Shown here piece after piece: positions 16,845 to 26,212 of a stretch of DNA of 64,000 bases. Position 1 is the stretch's first letter. The number at the start of each line of letters is the position of its first letter. The position numbers were made by a program, and so were the translations under genes. Location: positions 1,984,001-2,048,000 of the forward strand of contig NZ_CP030850.1 of the NCBI RefSeq assembly GCF_003325355.1, written 5' to 3'. The notes beneath the pieces are model-generated. The model was not told the origin of the DNA. It saw only the letters and a program-made list of their open reading frames with translations, and ran no database searches. The stretch is from Runella rosea. GTDB taxonomy: Bacteria > Bacteroidota > Bacteroidia > Cytophagales > Spirosomataceae.

Positions 16845-19800
16845 ATGCGGACAGGCTCATCCCTTTTTTTTAGTCTACTTTTGAGCTGTTGGACACAGGT
16901 TCTGGTGCTTGGGCAATCTTCCGAAATCTCTTTTCAGCACCTGAGTCCTGAGCAGGGGCTTCCTATTCATTATTGCACTGGTATTGCCCAAGATACGTCG
17001 GGTTTTATCTGGATTGGTACGTTGGCTGGACTAGCACGCTACGACGGTATTCGATGCAAAGTCTTTGACCACGACCGCCAAAACCCCCATTCGCTTTCGG
17101 ATATTATTGTTCGTTCCGTTTTGTTATCCAAAAATGGCACCCTTTGGGTAGGAACGCAGCATGGATTTAACCGAATGGACTTTAAAACGCAGCAATTTGA
17201 GCGATTTCATTTTACCAAATACGGTGAGCGCTCCGATTATATTCGCTGTATCGGCGAAGACTTCCGGGGTAAACTCTGGCTCGGTAGCGCCAACGGACTG
17301 ATTCTTTTTGACCCCAAAACCAAGCAATCAGAATTAATTAAGCTTCCTACCGACCCCTCCTCAAAGCCGCTCGTTTATTCTGTTCGCTCGTTGCTGATTG
17401 ATGGCCCCACGGTTTGGATTGGCACCGACTTGGGGCTGTATCGCTACAATATTGAAGAGAATTCTTTTCAGGTTTTTTGCAAAAGCGATGAATTGGGCAC
17501 CATTCCCGACAACTCCGTGACGGCTTTGGCAAAGCACCCCAAAACGGGAAATATCATTGTTGGCACCCGCAATGGTACGTTGTCGATGTTGAGCCTTGCC
17601 ACCGAACATTTCATAAAAATGGACATTCCACTGGCCGAACCCCGAGAAATTAGCTCGGTGTTTTACTCCAAAGATGGTAAACTCTGGATATGTACCCAAG
17701 GACAAGGGATTTTTTGTTATCACGAAAACCAACGAAAGTTTATTAATTACCAAAGTCAAATCAACGTACCCAATAGTCTGAGTTCCAACTATGTACGAAC
17801 CGCATTCCAGGACCGTTCGGGCGTACTTTGGTTTAGTACTGCTTATAAAGGCATCAGTCGGTTTAACCCTGCTAGTCAGTCATTTACTTCTCCCCTAAAA
17901 GAAGCCAATTATCAGCCTACCACGGCCAACGGCGGGGCCATTAACCGGATTGCGGTCGACAGTAAGGACAACCTTTGGTTGGGAACCGACAACGGCGTGG
18001 TGTGGGTCAACCAAACTACCAATACGTACAAGGCCTATCGCCACGATCCTAAAAACAAAAACAGTCTTTCTGACAACGGTGTCAACTCTATCTACGTTGA
18101 CCCCGAAGACAAGGTATATATAGCCACCCAACACTTTCAGCATTTGGACCCTACCACGGGAAAATTTACGATTTATGACCATCTCCCCAATGAAGCAATG
18201 CCCTCCCCACCACCTATCGTTCCTGGGCGTCATTTTGTCGCAGGCAGGCTTGTGTTCGATTTACATCCTACATCAGATGGAAGTGTGTTTATCGGCACCG
18301 ACGAGGGGCTGAATATATTTGACCCCAAGACCAAAACTTTTGCCAATCGCTTTAACGATGAGCGCATTCGGCGTTTGCCTCTGAATCGCTACAATAGCCT
18401 ATACACCGACAGCAAACAAAATCTGTGGGTTGGCTGCGGCGTTGACGAGGTGCTTTGCATTAGTCCCGATTTATCAAAAGTAACCACTTATCGATACCAA
18501 GAAGACAACCCCAAAAGCCTGCCTGACAACGGCGTAATGTCTTTTTCGGAAGACTCAAAGGGCAATATATGGATGGGAACTGATAATGGACTGGCCTGCC
18601 TTGACCCTAAAACTCAATCGTTTACCAATTATTTTACCCGTCATGGCATTGCTAACAATTATGTTTCGGCCCTGATACGGGTCCGAAACACGCTATGGAT
18701 GGGAACCGCTAATGGATTAACGCGGTACGACGAGCAACAAAAACGGTTTGTATCCTTTGGCCGCGCCGACAACCTTGAGGTGCTTTCTATCGAGACCAAA
18801 TCGGTGGCCAAAGACCAATTGGGTAATTTGTATTTTGGGGGACTGTACGGATTGGTGCGGTTTCATCCCGACCGCGTCAAAACCAACACGTTTGTTCCGC
18901 CCGTAGTCGTGACGTCGTTAAGGGTGCATGGTCAGGAAGTTCTTCCTACGCACATTCCCCAAAACAACCTTCCGATTACGTTGGCGTACGATGAAAACGA
19001 CCTTAGCATCGAAGCGGCCGCCCTAAGCTATGACCATTCGGAAAACAATCTGTTTTCATTCTGGCTCGAAGGCGTCAAAAATGACAACGGTTGGCGAGCT
19101 CCTACGACCCAAGCAAACATTAGCTACCTCAACGTACCACCCGGGGAGTATACGTTGCACGTAAAAGCCGCCAACAACGACGGAGTCTGGAACCCAGCTC
19201 CGTACACCCTACGCATCGTAATCAATCCACCATTTTGGCAAACATGGTGGTTTCAAACGTTAATGGTCATGCTGGTCGTAGCCATCGGCGTTTACATTTA
19301 TCGGTCCCGCGTAAAAATCATCCAACGCGAACACGCCACGCAGGTAAAATTGTTGGAAGAACAACAAATGCTTCAAAATCAACTCAATCAGGAGTTGACC
19401 GAAAAACTGGATTTTCGCCAAAAGTTTGAAATTGTCCAAAAGCAACAAGTTGAAACCGAGCGCAAAGCCATCATGCTTGAGCGTGAGAAAGTACTAGCTC
19501 GTTATCAAGGACTTATCAACCAACTCAATCCCCACTTTTTGTTTAACAGCTTGGCGGTTTTGGACAGTCTCATCTACAAAGACCATAAACTAGCCTCCAA
19601 ATACCTCCGTCAATTGACAAAAGTATACCGGTATCTGATTGAAAACGACGACCACGAAGTGGTGATGCTAGAACAAGAATTACGCTTTGCCCGTGACTTT
19701 ATAAGCCTGTTGCACATGCGATACGGCACGGGGCTATGCGTTGAAATAGACATCCCCGACGATTTGGCGCACAAAAAAGTGGTCCCCGTTACCTTTCAAA

Positions 19801-20045
19801 ATTTAATTGAAAACGCCATCAAACACAACACAACCAGCTTGGAATCACCCCTTTGGGTAAAAATCAGGGAAGAAGACAATTACCTTATTTTTGAAAATAA
19901 CCTACAAAAGCGCGGAACCGTAACCACTTCCAATAAAAAAGGATTGGGCGATTTTCGGGCTTTGTATAGTTACCTAACCGACCGACCCATGCAAGTAAAA
20001 GAAACCGTCGACCGTTTTACCGTCTATGTTCCATTACTGGATTAA
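16845..20045 (+). CDS. two-component sensor histidine kinase with periplasmic beta-propeller (LytS-type kinase domain)
   Basis: This 1066-residue protein has a signal peptide (1-21), about 14 Reg_prop repeats forming periplasmic propellers (to about 700; repeated 'DSKGNIWMGTDNGLACLDP'), a Y_Y_Y domain (about 735-795), one membrane helix (about 800-820), a coiled coil, and a PF06580-type kinase core. The phosphoacceptor histidine is near 896 in 'INQLNPHFLFNSL' and the N box is 'NLIENAIKHN'. Such proteins usually sense polysaccharide fragments or envelope cues. It has no regulator of its own; the nearest is the LytTR gene at 21233. The start at 16845 opens directly onto the signal peptide. Confidence 0.92.
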   Translation: MRTGSSLFFSLLLSCWTQVLVLGQSSEISFQHLSPEQGLPIHYCTGIAQDTSGFIWIGTLAGLARYDGIRCKVFDHDRQNPHSLSDIIVRSVLLSKNGTLWVGTQHGFNRMDFKTQQFERFHFTKYGERSDYIRCIGEDFRGKLWLGSANGLILFDPKTKQSELIKLPTDPSSKPLVYSVRSLLIDGPTVWIGTDLGLYRYNIEENSFQVFCKSDELGTIPDNSVTALAKHPKTGNIIVGTRNGTLSMLSLATEHFIKMDIPLAEPREISSVFYSKDGKLWICTQGQGIFCYHENQRKFINYQSQINVPNSLSSNYVRTAFQDRSGVLWFSTAYKGISRFNPASQSFTSPLKEANYQPTTANGGAINRIAVDSKDNLWLGTDNGVVWVNQTTNTYKAYRHDPKNKNSLSDNGVNSIYVDPEDKVYIATQHFQHLDPTTGKFTIYDHLPNEAMPSPPPIVPGRHFVAGRLVFDLHPTSDGSVFIGTDEGLNIFDPKTKTFANRFNDERIRRLPLNRYNSLYTDSKQNLWVGCGVDEVLCISPDLSKVTTYRYQEDNPKSLPDNGVMSFSEDSKGNIWMGTDNGLACLDPKTQSFTNYFTRHGIANNYVSALIRVRNTLWMGTANGLTRYDEQQKRFVSFGRADNLEVLSIETKSVAKDQLGNLYFGGLYGLVRFHPDRVKTNTFVPPVVVTSLRVHGQEVLPTHIPQNNLPITLAYDENDLSIEAAALSYDHSENNLFSFWLEGVKNDNGWRAPTTQANISYLNVPPGEYTLHVKAANNDGVWNPAPYTLRIVINPPFWQTWWFQTLMVMLVVAIGVYIYRSRVKIIQREHATQVKLLEEQQMLQNQLNQELTEKLDFRQKFEIVQKQQVETERKAIMLEREKVLARYQGLINQLNPHFLFNSLAVLDSLIYKDHKLASKYLRQLTKVYRYLIENDDHEVVMLEQELRFARDFISLLHMRYGTGLCVEIDIPDDLAHKKVVPVTFQNLIENAIKHNTTSLESPLWVKIREEDNYLIFENNLQKRGTVTTSNKKGLGDFRALYSYLTDRPMQVKETVDRFTVYVPLLD

Positions 20046-20159
20046 CGCCTCGGTTTTAGCTTTTGCAGGATTAGCCATCCAAACCGACGTCTTAGGCTGT
20101 TTTTTTTAGTTATGCTGTTTAAACCATCTAATTTTATACAACCAACCCACACATAAACC

Positions 20160-20576
20160 ATGAATGATCAACAAAAAAAGCTGGTACAAACCAGTTTTGC
20201 CCGTATTGTTCCGAAATCAGAGTATGCCGCTCAAGTGTTTTATACACGTTTTTTTGAACTAGTCCCTGAGGTAAAGCATCTTTTCAAAAGTGAGCTTAAA
20301 ACCCAAGGAATCAAACTGTTTCAGGTGATTAGCTTTACGGTATGTTCTCTGGATAATATGGATGAACTACTGCCACTGTTGCAAGATTTAGGACAGAAAC
20401 ACGTGAAGTACGGCGCCAAAGTACAGCATTATCAATACATTGGAGAGGCGTTGTTGTGGACATTGGAAAAGGTACTAAAAAGTGATTTTACCCCCGAAAT
20501 ACAACAAGCGTGGATTGATGTATACAGCGTGATGTCGGCCGCAATGATTGAAGCCGCCCACCAACAAACGGCCTGA
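20160..20576 (+). CDS. single-domain globin
   Basis: The 138-residue protein is a complete haemoglobin-like domain with the residues of a flavohaemoglobin-type haem pocket: Tyr28 (B10) in 'VFYTRFFELVPEVKHLF', Gln49 (E7) in 'KTQGIKL', and the proximal His81 (F8) in 'LGQKHVKYGA'. Tyr/Gln distal pairs bind O2 tightly and react with NO in the family. It has no reductase or transducer domain. Only 3 bp separate it from a histidine kinase gene, with a response regulator next, so it may be the haem sensor subunit of that pathway rather than an NO dioxygenase. That role is inference. Confidence 0.9.
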   Translation: MNDQQKKLVQTSFARIVPKSEYAAQVFYTRFFELVPEVKHLFKSELKTQGIKLFQVISFTVCSLDNMDELLPLLQDLGQKHVKYGAKVQHYQYIGEALLWTLEKVLKSDFTPEIQQAWIDVYSVMSAAMIEAAHQQTA

Positions 20577-20579
20577 TGA

Positions 20580-21218
20580 ATGAAACCAACGCCTAAAATA
20601 GAATCTACACCAACCGAAATACCCGCCCAAGAAGCGGGCGAAAAAAGCGCGTATGATAGTGACCATTCGGAAGTTAAATACCAAAATTTAGTCAGTCAGC
20701 TCAATCCACATTTTTTGTTTAACAGTCTGGCCACCCTTGAAAGTCTGATTTACAGCGACCAACGGCTGGCGGTCAAATTTTTAAGTCAATTGACGCGCGT
20801 CTATCGCTACGTTCTGACCACCCGACACACCAAACTGGTCACGCTGGGTGAAGAGTTGTGTTTTATTAAAGATTACGCAGATTTGCTCCAAACCCGCTTT
20901 GGGAAAGGGCTGGAAGTATGCCTTACAGTACCCGAAACCTATTATTCGTTTCAGATTGTTCCGACCACGTTGCAGATTCTGATTGAAAACGCCACCCGGC
21001 ACAACCTAACCGACCCCGACTCGCCGTTGCTGGTTACGATAAAAATTGAAAATCAACGACTTATCATCGAAAACAACCTCCAAATCAAACGTACATTAGA
21101 AGTTCAAAATCGACAAGGCTTAAGCAGCTTGCGGAATTTATACGCTTATTTTTCAGAAACCGCGCTTGAGATTCAACAAACACCCGAATTCTTTCGCATC
21201 GTATTGCCATTACTTTAA
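20580..21218 (+). CDS. soluble histidine kinase (PF06580 / LytS-type core)
   Basis: The 212-residue protein has no membrane segment and no sensor domain: about 33 polar residues, then the kinase core with His44 in 'VSQLNPHFLFNSL', 'LSQLTRVYRYVL' and the N box 'LIENATRHN'. Its core is clearly paralogous to the propeller kinase at 16845-20045 (for example 'YQ-L--QLNPHFLFNSLA-L' is shared). It sits 3 bp after the globin and 14 bp before the LytTR regulator, so the three are almost certainly one operon. Sensory input must come from another protein, plausibly the globin. Confidence 0.9.
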   Translation: MKPTPKIESTPTEIPAQEAGEKSAYDSDHSEVKYQNLVSQLNPHFLFNSLATLESLIYSDQRLAVKFLSQLTRVYRYVLTTRHTKLVTLGEELCFIKDYADLLQTRFGKGLEVCLTVPETYYSFQIVPTTLQILIENATRHNLTDPDSPLLVTIKIENQRLIIENNLQIKRTLEVQNRQGLSSLRNLYAYFSETALEIQQTPEFFRIVLPLL

Positions 21219-21232
21219 CCTAACCAAACACC

Positions 21233-21994
21233 ATGAAAGTTCTAATTGTAGAAGACGAAGCCCTCATTGCCGAACAGCTCCAACGAATGTTGAAAGATAT
21301 TGCGCCACAGGCCGAGGTGCTTGATGTTTTGCACAGCGTAAAAAACGCCAGACGGTGGTTTATGCAAAATGCCGAGCCTGATTTGCTTTTCATGGATATT
21401 CAGCTCTCCGATGGTATCAGTTTCGATTTATTCAACTATTTCGACATCAAATGTCCGATTATTTTTGCCACCGCTTACGACGAATACGCCATCAAGGCGT
21501 TTAAGGTCAATGGCATTGATTATCTTTTAAAACCCATCGACGAAGAGGATCTTATTCGTGCCCTTGGTAAATTTAAGGCGCTGCAAAAAAACCAAAGTAT
21601 TTCGACCGAAGTGCTGCAAACCCTGGCCAATCACCCTTCCCAAATCGGGAGAATGTACAAGGAGAAACTGATTGTTCAGCACCGCAATGCGTCTATTCCT
21701 ATCAACTTGGCCGATGTATCGCTATTTTATCTTGACCAAGTAATCTTTGTGGTAACCAATGACGGTCAAAAATACATTGCCGAACAAAACACACTGGATG
21801 AAATCGAAGACATCCTCAACCCAAATGAGTTTTTCAGGGCAGGACGCCGACAAATTATCAATCAAAATGCAGTTGAAAGTTATAAGGGTGACGCCTCTGG
21901 GAAATTATACGTAAAACTACGAAGCAGCCACGTATCAGAAGTAGAAATCAGCCGGGAAAAAGCCCCTGTGTTTAAACGCTGGATTGACCGCTAA
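21233..21994 (+). CDS. LytTR-family response regulator
   Basis: The 253-residue protein has a receiver domain (about 1-118) with acidic residues E7/D8, phosphoacceptor D55 ('FMDIQLSDG'), 'TAYDEYAIKAFKVNGIDYLLKPI', then a LytTR DNA-binding domain (about 150-250: 'FFRAGRRQIINQNAVESY'). It is the likely partner of the soluble kinase and perhaps also of the paralogous propeller kinase. The direct targets are unknown. Confidence 0.93.
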   Translation: MKVLIVEDEALIAEQLQRMLKDIAPQAEVLDVLHSVKNARRWFMQNAEPDLLFMDIQLSDGISFDLFNYFDIKCPIIFATAYDEYAIKAFKVNGIDYLLKPIDEEDLIRALGKFKALQKNQSISTEVLQTLANHPSQIGRMYKEKLIVQHRNASIPINLADVSLFYLDQVIFVVTNDGQKYIAEQNTLDEIEDILNPNEFFRAGRRQIINQNAVESYKGDASGKLYVKLRSSHVSEVEISREKAPVFKRWIDR

Positions 21995-22015
21995 GCTAAA
22001 GCTTTACACCAAAAC

Positions 22016-22058
22016 AGCCGCGTTATGAAGGTATATTTTCATAATGCGGCTATTTTAT
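22016..22058 (+). terminator. terminator of the globin-kinase-regulator operon
   Basis: A 14-bp stem (22016-22029 with 22038-22051, one G-T pair) and an 8-base loop are followed by ATTTTATTT. It lies 22 bp after the regulator stop. Confidence 0.85.
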
Positions 22059-22095
22059 TTCAAAAAAATTCGACAATTATCATTCCAGAATCTAT

Positions 22096-22830
22096 CTACG
22101 ATTCGCTTCTGACGGAGCTGGCACCAGAGGTATTGGAGCGTACCGAAGCAGTGCCACGATAACGTACACTACTCGCGCCACTGGCTTCCACTTCGAGTTT
22201 ACCGTTTACGCTCACGCGCACGTTACTAGCTCCCGAAGCATCCAGAAAGGCTTCTTTCACGGGAAAATCGTAGGCTTTCAGGGAGGTAGCCCCCGAGACT
22301 TCCCCTTCCAAGCGGTTGGCCGAACCCGTCAATACAATCGTGGAAGCGCCCGAAGCATCCATCACGATTCTTTGGGCCTTCACCTGAATATCGGATTTAG
22401 AAGCCCCCGAAATATCCAAATCCAACGTTCCCAAATCATTGAATCCTGATACACGCGACGTCGTGGCTCCCGAAAAATCAAGGGCTTTGACGGTGGGCAT
22501 CGAAATCGTGACCGATATGCGTTTTCGGTTACGGTTCCAACCAAATGAATCCTTGTAACGAATGCGGAGTTTTCCAGCCGAAACATCGGCTTCCAAGTCG
22601 TTGAGATCTTGCTTACGGCCTTCTACTTTGACCGAATGGTTGCCTTTGGTAACCGTAATTTCAAACGCGCTTCCTAACGAAAGACGATCAAAATCTTTGA
22701 GGTCAAACGTACGGGTAGTACGGTCTTCGTCTTGACGTTCACGGTTTTCGGCCGAAAAAGAGCAGGCTACTAAGAAAAAAGCGCTGGCAAAAAGAAGGGT
22801 GGTGAGGCGGTAAAAAATGGCTGTTCTCAT
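22096..22830 (-). CDS. GIN domain lipoprotein (DUF2807)
   Basis: The 244-residue protein has a lipoprotein signal peptide with lipobox 'FFLVACS' (Cys about 23) and a beta-helical head-GIN domain (DUF2807) with many repeated SGA(S/T) turns ('DISGASKSD', 'DASGASTIV', 'EASGASSVR'). It should sit in the envelope as a stacked beta-sheet repeat. Function unknown; widespread in Bacteroidota. Confidence 0.87.
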   Translation of the reverse strand: MRTAIFYRLTTLLFASAFFLVACSFSAENRERQDEDRTTRTFDLKDFDRLSLGSAFEITVTKGNHSVKVEGRKQDLNDLEADVSAGKLRIRYKDSFGWNRNRKRISVTISMPTVKALDFSGATTSRVSGFNDLGTLDLDISGASKSDIQVKAQRIVMDASGASTIVLTGSANRLEGEVSGATSLKAYDFPVKEAFLDASGASNVRVSVNGKLEVEASGASSVRYRGTASVRSNTSGASSVRSES

Positions 22831-22877
22831 ATCAATTTCAGGGGTTTTTGGGTATAAGATGCAAAAGTTAAATTCAA

Positions 22878-22924
22878 TGTTGCATCAACACTATTTTTTT
22901 TATTTGAACGTTGCATTAGGCAAC
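22878..22924. promoter_or_regulatory. two related palindromes between divergent genes
   Basis: TGTTG-CAT-CAACA (22878-22890) and GTTGC-ATTAG-GCAAC (22910-22924) each form 5-bp inverted repeats and share GTTGCAT, with the copies 31 bp apart (about three helical turns). They lie between the GIN lipoprotein and the isomerase genes and look like paired operators. Confidence 0.4.
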
Positions 22925-22980
22925 ACAAACGGACGTTTATTCTTTTCGAGTCAATCGAAGGTAACTAATTCCTTTCCGGT

Positions 22981-22988
22981 TACATTTG
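22981..22988 (+). promoter_or_regulatory. candidate -7 element for the isomerase gene
   Basis: TACATTTG fits TAnnTTTG and would give a leader of about 36 bases before the ATG at 23031. It also supports that start over an in-frame ATG at 22986. No TTG is at good distance. Confidence 0.45.
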
Positions 22989-23030
22989 CGCCTTAAATTA
23001 CTAATTAACCTATCTTCAATTTTAAGTTCA

Positions 23031-23897
23031 ATGAAACGCAGAACCTTTCTCCAAACCACCGCAGGTCTTGGTGCACTTGCCTTATTGCAATTGCAGGCCG
23101 AAGCTAACCCGCAAGCCAAAGCAGTAGGCTTACAACTATACACCCTCCGCGAGGATATTCAAAAGCAGGGTATCGAAAAGATACTGGCAGAAGTGGCCAA
23201 GCTCGGCTACAAAAAGGTGGAAAATTTCGGGTACGGGCAAGGTAAATTTTTCAAAAAAACTCCTGCTGAATACAGTCAACTCCTGAAAGACAACGGGCTT
23301 ACGGCTGTCAGCGGACACTATATGACCGCGCGTACGCCCGGAATGACCGATGGATTGACCAAGAATTGGGAAAAAGTGGTGGAGGATGCAGCCGCTATTG
23401 GTCAGAAATACGTAGTGCTTGCCTACCTGATGGACAGCGAGCGCAAAGCCGAGGATTACAATCAACTGTTTGATTTGCTCAACAAAAGTAGCGAAATCGC
23501 CCTTAAATCGGGCCTGACCATGGGCTATCATAACCATGATTTTGAATTTACCCAAAAAATTGATGGCCAAAAGCCTTATGATTTATTGCTCAAAAACACC
23601 AATGTCGTCATGGAAATGGACTTGTATTGGGTCGTAAAAGCAGGCGAAAATGCCGCTGCGTACTTCGCCAAATATCCAAATCGTTTTCCGTTGTGGCACG
23701 TCAAAGACATGGCCAAAACCCCCGAAAAAGAGTTTTCAGAAGTGGGCCTCGGCAGCATTGATTTTGCCAGCCTGTTCAAGGAAGCAAGCGTGGCGGGCCT
23801 CAAACATTACTTTGTAGAGCAAGATGTATGCAAGCGTCCTCCGCTCGAAAGTATCCAGATAAGCATTGATAATATTCAAAAAGCAAAATGGGGATAA
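23031..23897 (+). CDS. exported sugar phosphate isomerase/epimerase family protein (TIM barrel)
   Basis: The 288-residue protein starts 'MKRRTFLQTTAGLGALALL', a Tat-like signal, followed by an AP-endonuclease-2-type TIM barrel (xylose isomerase-like). Metal-binding candidates are in 'MGYHNHDFEF' , 'VVMEMDLYWVVKAG' and 'PLWHVKDM'. Bacteroidota have many such exported enzymes, usually of unknown sugar or inositol-related substrate. It is a single gene ending in a strong terminator. Confidence 0.87.
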   Translation: MKRRTFLQTTAGLGALALLQLQAEANPQAKAVGLQLYTLREDIQKQGIEKILAEVAKLGYKKVENFGYGQGKFFKKTPAEYSQLLKDNGLTAVSGHYMTARTPGMTDGLTKNWEKVVEDAAAIGQKYVVLAYLMDSERKAEDYNQLFDLLNKSSEIALKSGLTMGYHNHDFEFTQKIDGQKPYDLLLKNTNVVMEMDLYWVVKAGENAAAYFAKYPNRFPLWHVKDMAKTPEKEFSEVGLGSIDFASLFKEASVAGLKHYFVEQDVCKRPPLESIQISIDNIQKAKWG

Positions 23898-23902
23898 ATT
23901 GA

Positions 23903-23943
23903 AAAACGCCCCTCTCCTTGACAAGGAGAGGGGCGTTTTGTTT
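23903..23943 (+). terminator. strong bidirectional terminator
   Basis: A perfect 17-bp stem (23903-23919 with 23923-23939) with a 3-base loop ends in TTTT and T-rich sequence. The A-run on the left lets it also end minus-strand transcription from ftsI. Confidence 0.93.
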
Positions 23944-23971
23944 TAACTAAAAAGATGGATGAGGAGTACAA

Positions 23972-26167
23972 CTATCGCAACGTCAAAATATACGCACCTC
24001 CCTTATATTCATATTCTGCCACTTTTCCTTTCCCCTTGTATGCCACTTTAAAACCGTGGTTTTCGAGCAAATAAAGGGCGTCGCGGAGCGACATTCCTTT
24101 CAAATTGGGCAATTTATTAGGGTCGGCATCGCGGCTTTCCCATTTTACACCATCCTTATCTTTTTTGGCTTCTACCCATCCGTTGACATTCACTGGCGAT
24201 TCAATATCCATTTCTTCGGCCACCACCCGCAAGTCATCGGCATGACCCGCCCGTAGCTGACGCGACATTTCGGAGTTCTTATTTTGTTGTTTCGGAATCG
24301 GTGGGTGCATGTTTATGTCATACCCCACAATCCGGTCTACCACTTCTTTAAATACCGGTGCCGCCACGCTACCCGCGTAAAGTTGTTCCATACTGAATCC
24401 ACGCGGGCTGTCAACCACCACCAACACCGAATAACGAGGAGCATCGGCGGGAAAATAGCCGATAAACGATGTATTGTACAACCCCGGCACGTAGCGGCCA
24501 TTCACAAGTTTTTGAGCAGTACCCGTTTTCCCCGCAATTTTGTAAAACGGATTTTTGATGTTCGTGGCCGTTCCGTGGTCCACGACTCCTTCCAACATTT
24601 TTCGGGCATTGCGCAAAGAGTTTTCGGAAGCAATGCGTACTTCACTGCGAAATGGCACCATTTCCTGCACAATTTGATCGGCCTGTTTTATCTGTTTGAC
24701 CAGCATCGGGCGCACCCAGTAGCCATCGTTGGCAACAGCATTATAAAAAGATAACATCTGTAAAGGCGTCAACTCTGACTCATAGCCATAACTCATATAG
24801 GTCAGCGAGGTCTTGCTCCAGCGTTTGTCGGATGGCGTCCGAACGCGGGGATCTGGCTCTCCTTTCATCTGAATACCCGTAGGCTCACGCAGGTGAAAGC
24901 GCTTCAGATAACCCACATATTTATCAGGTTTTGTGTAAAAATAATCTTTCATCACTAAGTGAACACCGACGTTTGAGGATTTTTCAAACACCTGTTGCGC
25001 CGTGATACTACCGTGTCCTATGCGTTTTGTATCCCGAATGATTGCCGACTTGTAGGTCGCAATTCCATTGCCAGTATGGTACATGCGTTTGGGCGACATC
25101 CCTTCTTCCAAAGCCGCCAACATGGAGGCCAACTTAAAGGTAGAGCCGGGGTTTCCCAATCCCGCAAGGGCGTGATTATAGGTTTCGCGGTAACTTGAAT
25201 CGGTATCACGAGAGAGGTTGGCAATGGCCCGAATCTCGCCCGTTTGGACTTCCATCACAATCACACAACCATAAGCTGCATTATAACTGCGGAGCGTATT
25301 GCGAAGTGCCGTTTCAGCAATGTCCTGAAAATTAACGTCGATGGTGGTGTGTAAGTCGTATCCGTTGGACGGTTGCAGTCCATCTTCGTCTTCATTAGGC
25401 ATAAATGTCTGATCGTCAAGCACTCGGTACAACCCTACACCTGGGGTCCCTGCCAATCGTTTTTCAAAACTAGCCTCCAGTCCAACCAATCCGCGCCGGG
25501 TCTTTTTATCGAGGTAGCCGATGGTACGCTCCGCCAATGAACCGAAGGGATTATAACGCTCGTAGGTAATCATCAATTTCCCACCCCGACTGCGCCCTGT
25601 CGACGAAAAACGGCGGAAAAACGGCCAGCCTTTCCAGGTGGCTTTTTCGGTTGTGCCGTCCTTCTTTTTTACATTTCCCTTAAATTCTTGCCCCAAAATA
25701 ATACTGTACTCTCGGTAAGTCACTTTACGTTTCAGGAGTCGAATATTGCGGTTGCCACGCCGTTCGTTCCGCTCAAATTCGTGCCGGGCAAAGAGTAATT
25801 CTTTCACATAACTCTCGGCCGTGCGTTGTCCAAAAGTCTTGGCCAAAAGTGTCCCCAACGAGTCGACCCGGGTGTAGAAATACACGCTGTCGGCCACTGT
25901 AGGGTCGATAGAAACCTCAAAATAGGGCAACGAAGTCGCCATCAGGCTACCGTCATTGGAGTAAATATTGCCGCGCATGGCTGGAATGGTATCCACGCGA
26001 ACAGTTTTTGACATGTATTCAATCCAGGGTTTCCCCTTGTAAAGATCGTAGTGTTGAATATAAAAAATACGGTAAATAACCAACGCCCCCAGAATAATAA
26101 GCCCAATGGCTACTACCCAAGAACGCTGCAAAATATCGTCACGAATATTTCCAGTTTTGCCTCTCAT
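23972..26167 (-). CDS. ftsI: class B penicillin-binding protein, cell division transpeptidase (with PASTA domain)
   Basis: The 731-residue protein has a short cytoplasmic N-terminus, one membrane helix (about 18-40), a PBP dimerisation domain ('PAMRGNIYSNDGSLMATSLP'), and a transpeptidase domain with SxxK near 340 ('GNPGSTFKLAS'), SSN near 396 ('EKSSNVG') and KTGT near 547 ('IAGKTGTAQK'). A single C-terminal PASTA domain ('PNLKGMSLRDALYLLENHGF') follows. It makes septal peptidoglycan. It follows ftsL and rsmH as in dcw clusters, but a terminator rather than murE follows. Confidence 0.95.
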   Translation of the reverse strand: MRGKTGNIRDDILQRSWVVAIGLIILGALVIYRIFYIQHYDLYKGKPWIEYMSKTVRVDTIPAMRGNIYSNDGSLMATSLPYFEVSIDPTVADSVYFYTRVDSLGTLLAKTFGQRTAESYVKELLFARHEFERNERRGNRNIRLLKRKVTYREYSIILGQEFKGNVKKKDGTTEKATWKGWPFFRRFSSTGRSRGGKLMITYERYNPFGSLAERTIGYLDKKTRRGLVGLEASFEKRLAGTPGVGLYRVLDDQTFMPNEDEDGLQPSNGYDLHTTIDVNFQDIAETALRNTLRSYNAAYGCVIVMEVQTGEIRAIANLSRDTDSSYRETYNHALAGLGNPGSTFKLASMLAALEEGMSPKRMYHTGNGIATYKSAIIRDTKRIGHGSITAQQVFEKSSNVGVHLVMKDYFYTKPDKYVGYLKRFHLREPTGIQMKGEPDPRVRTPSDKRWSKTSLTYMSYGYESELTPLQMLSFYNAVANDGYWVRPMLVKQIKQADQIVQEMVPFRSEVRIASENSLRNARKMLEGVVDHGTATNIKNPFYKIAGKTGTAQKLVNGRYVPGLYNTSFIGYFPADAPRYSVLVVVDSPRGFSMEQLYAGSVAAPVFKEVVDRIVGYDINMHPPIPKQQNKNSEMSRQLRAGHADDLRVVAEEMDIESPVNVNGWVEAKKDKDGVKWESRDADPNKLPNLKGMSLRDALYLLENHGFKVAYKGKGKVAEYEYKGGAYILTLR

Positions 26168-26212
26168 GGTTAGGGTTAATTAACGGTATTAAAATGCCAA
26201 TGGCTCAATTTA

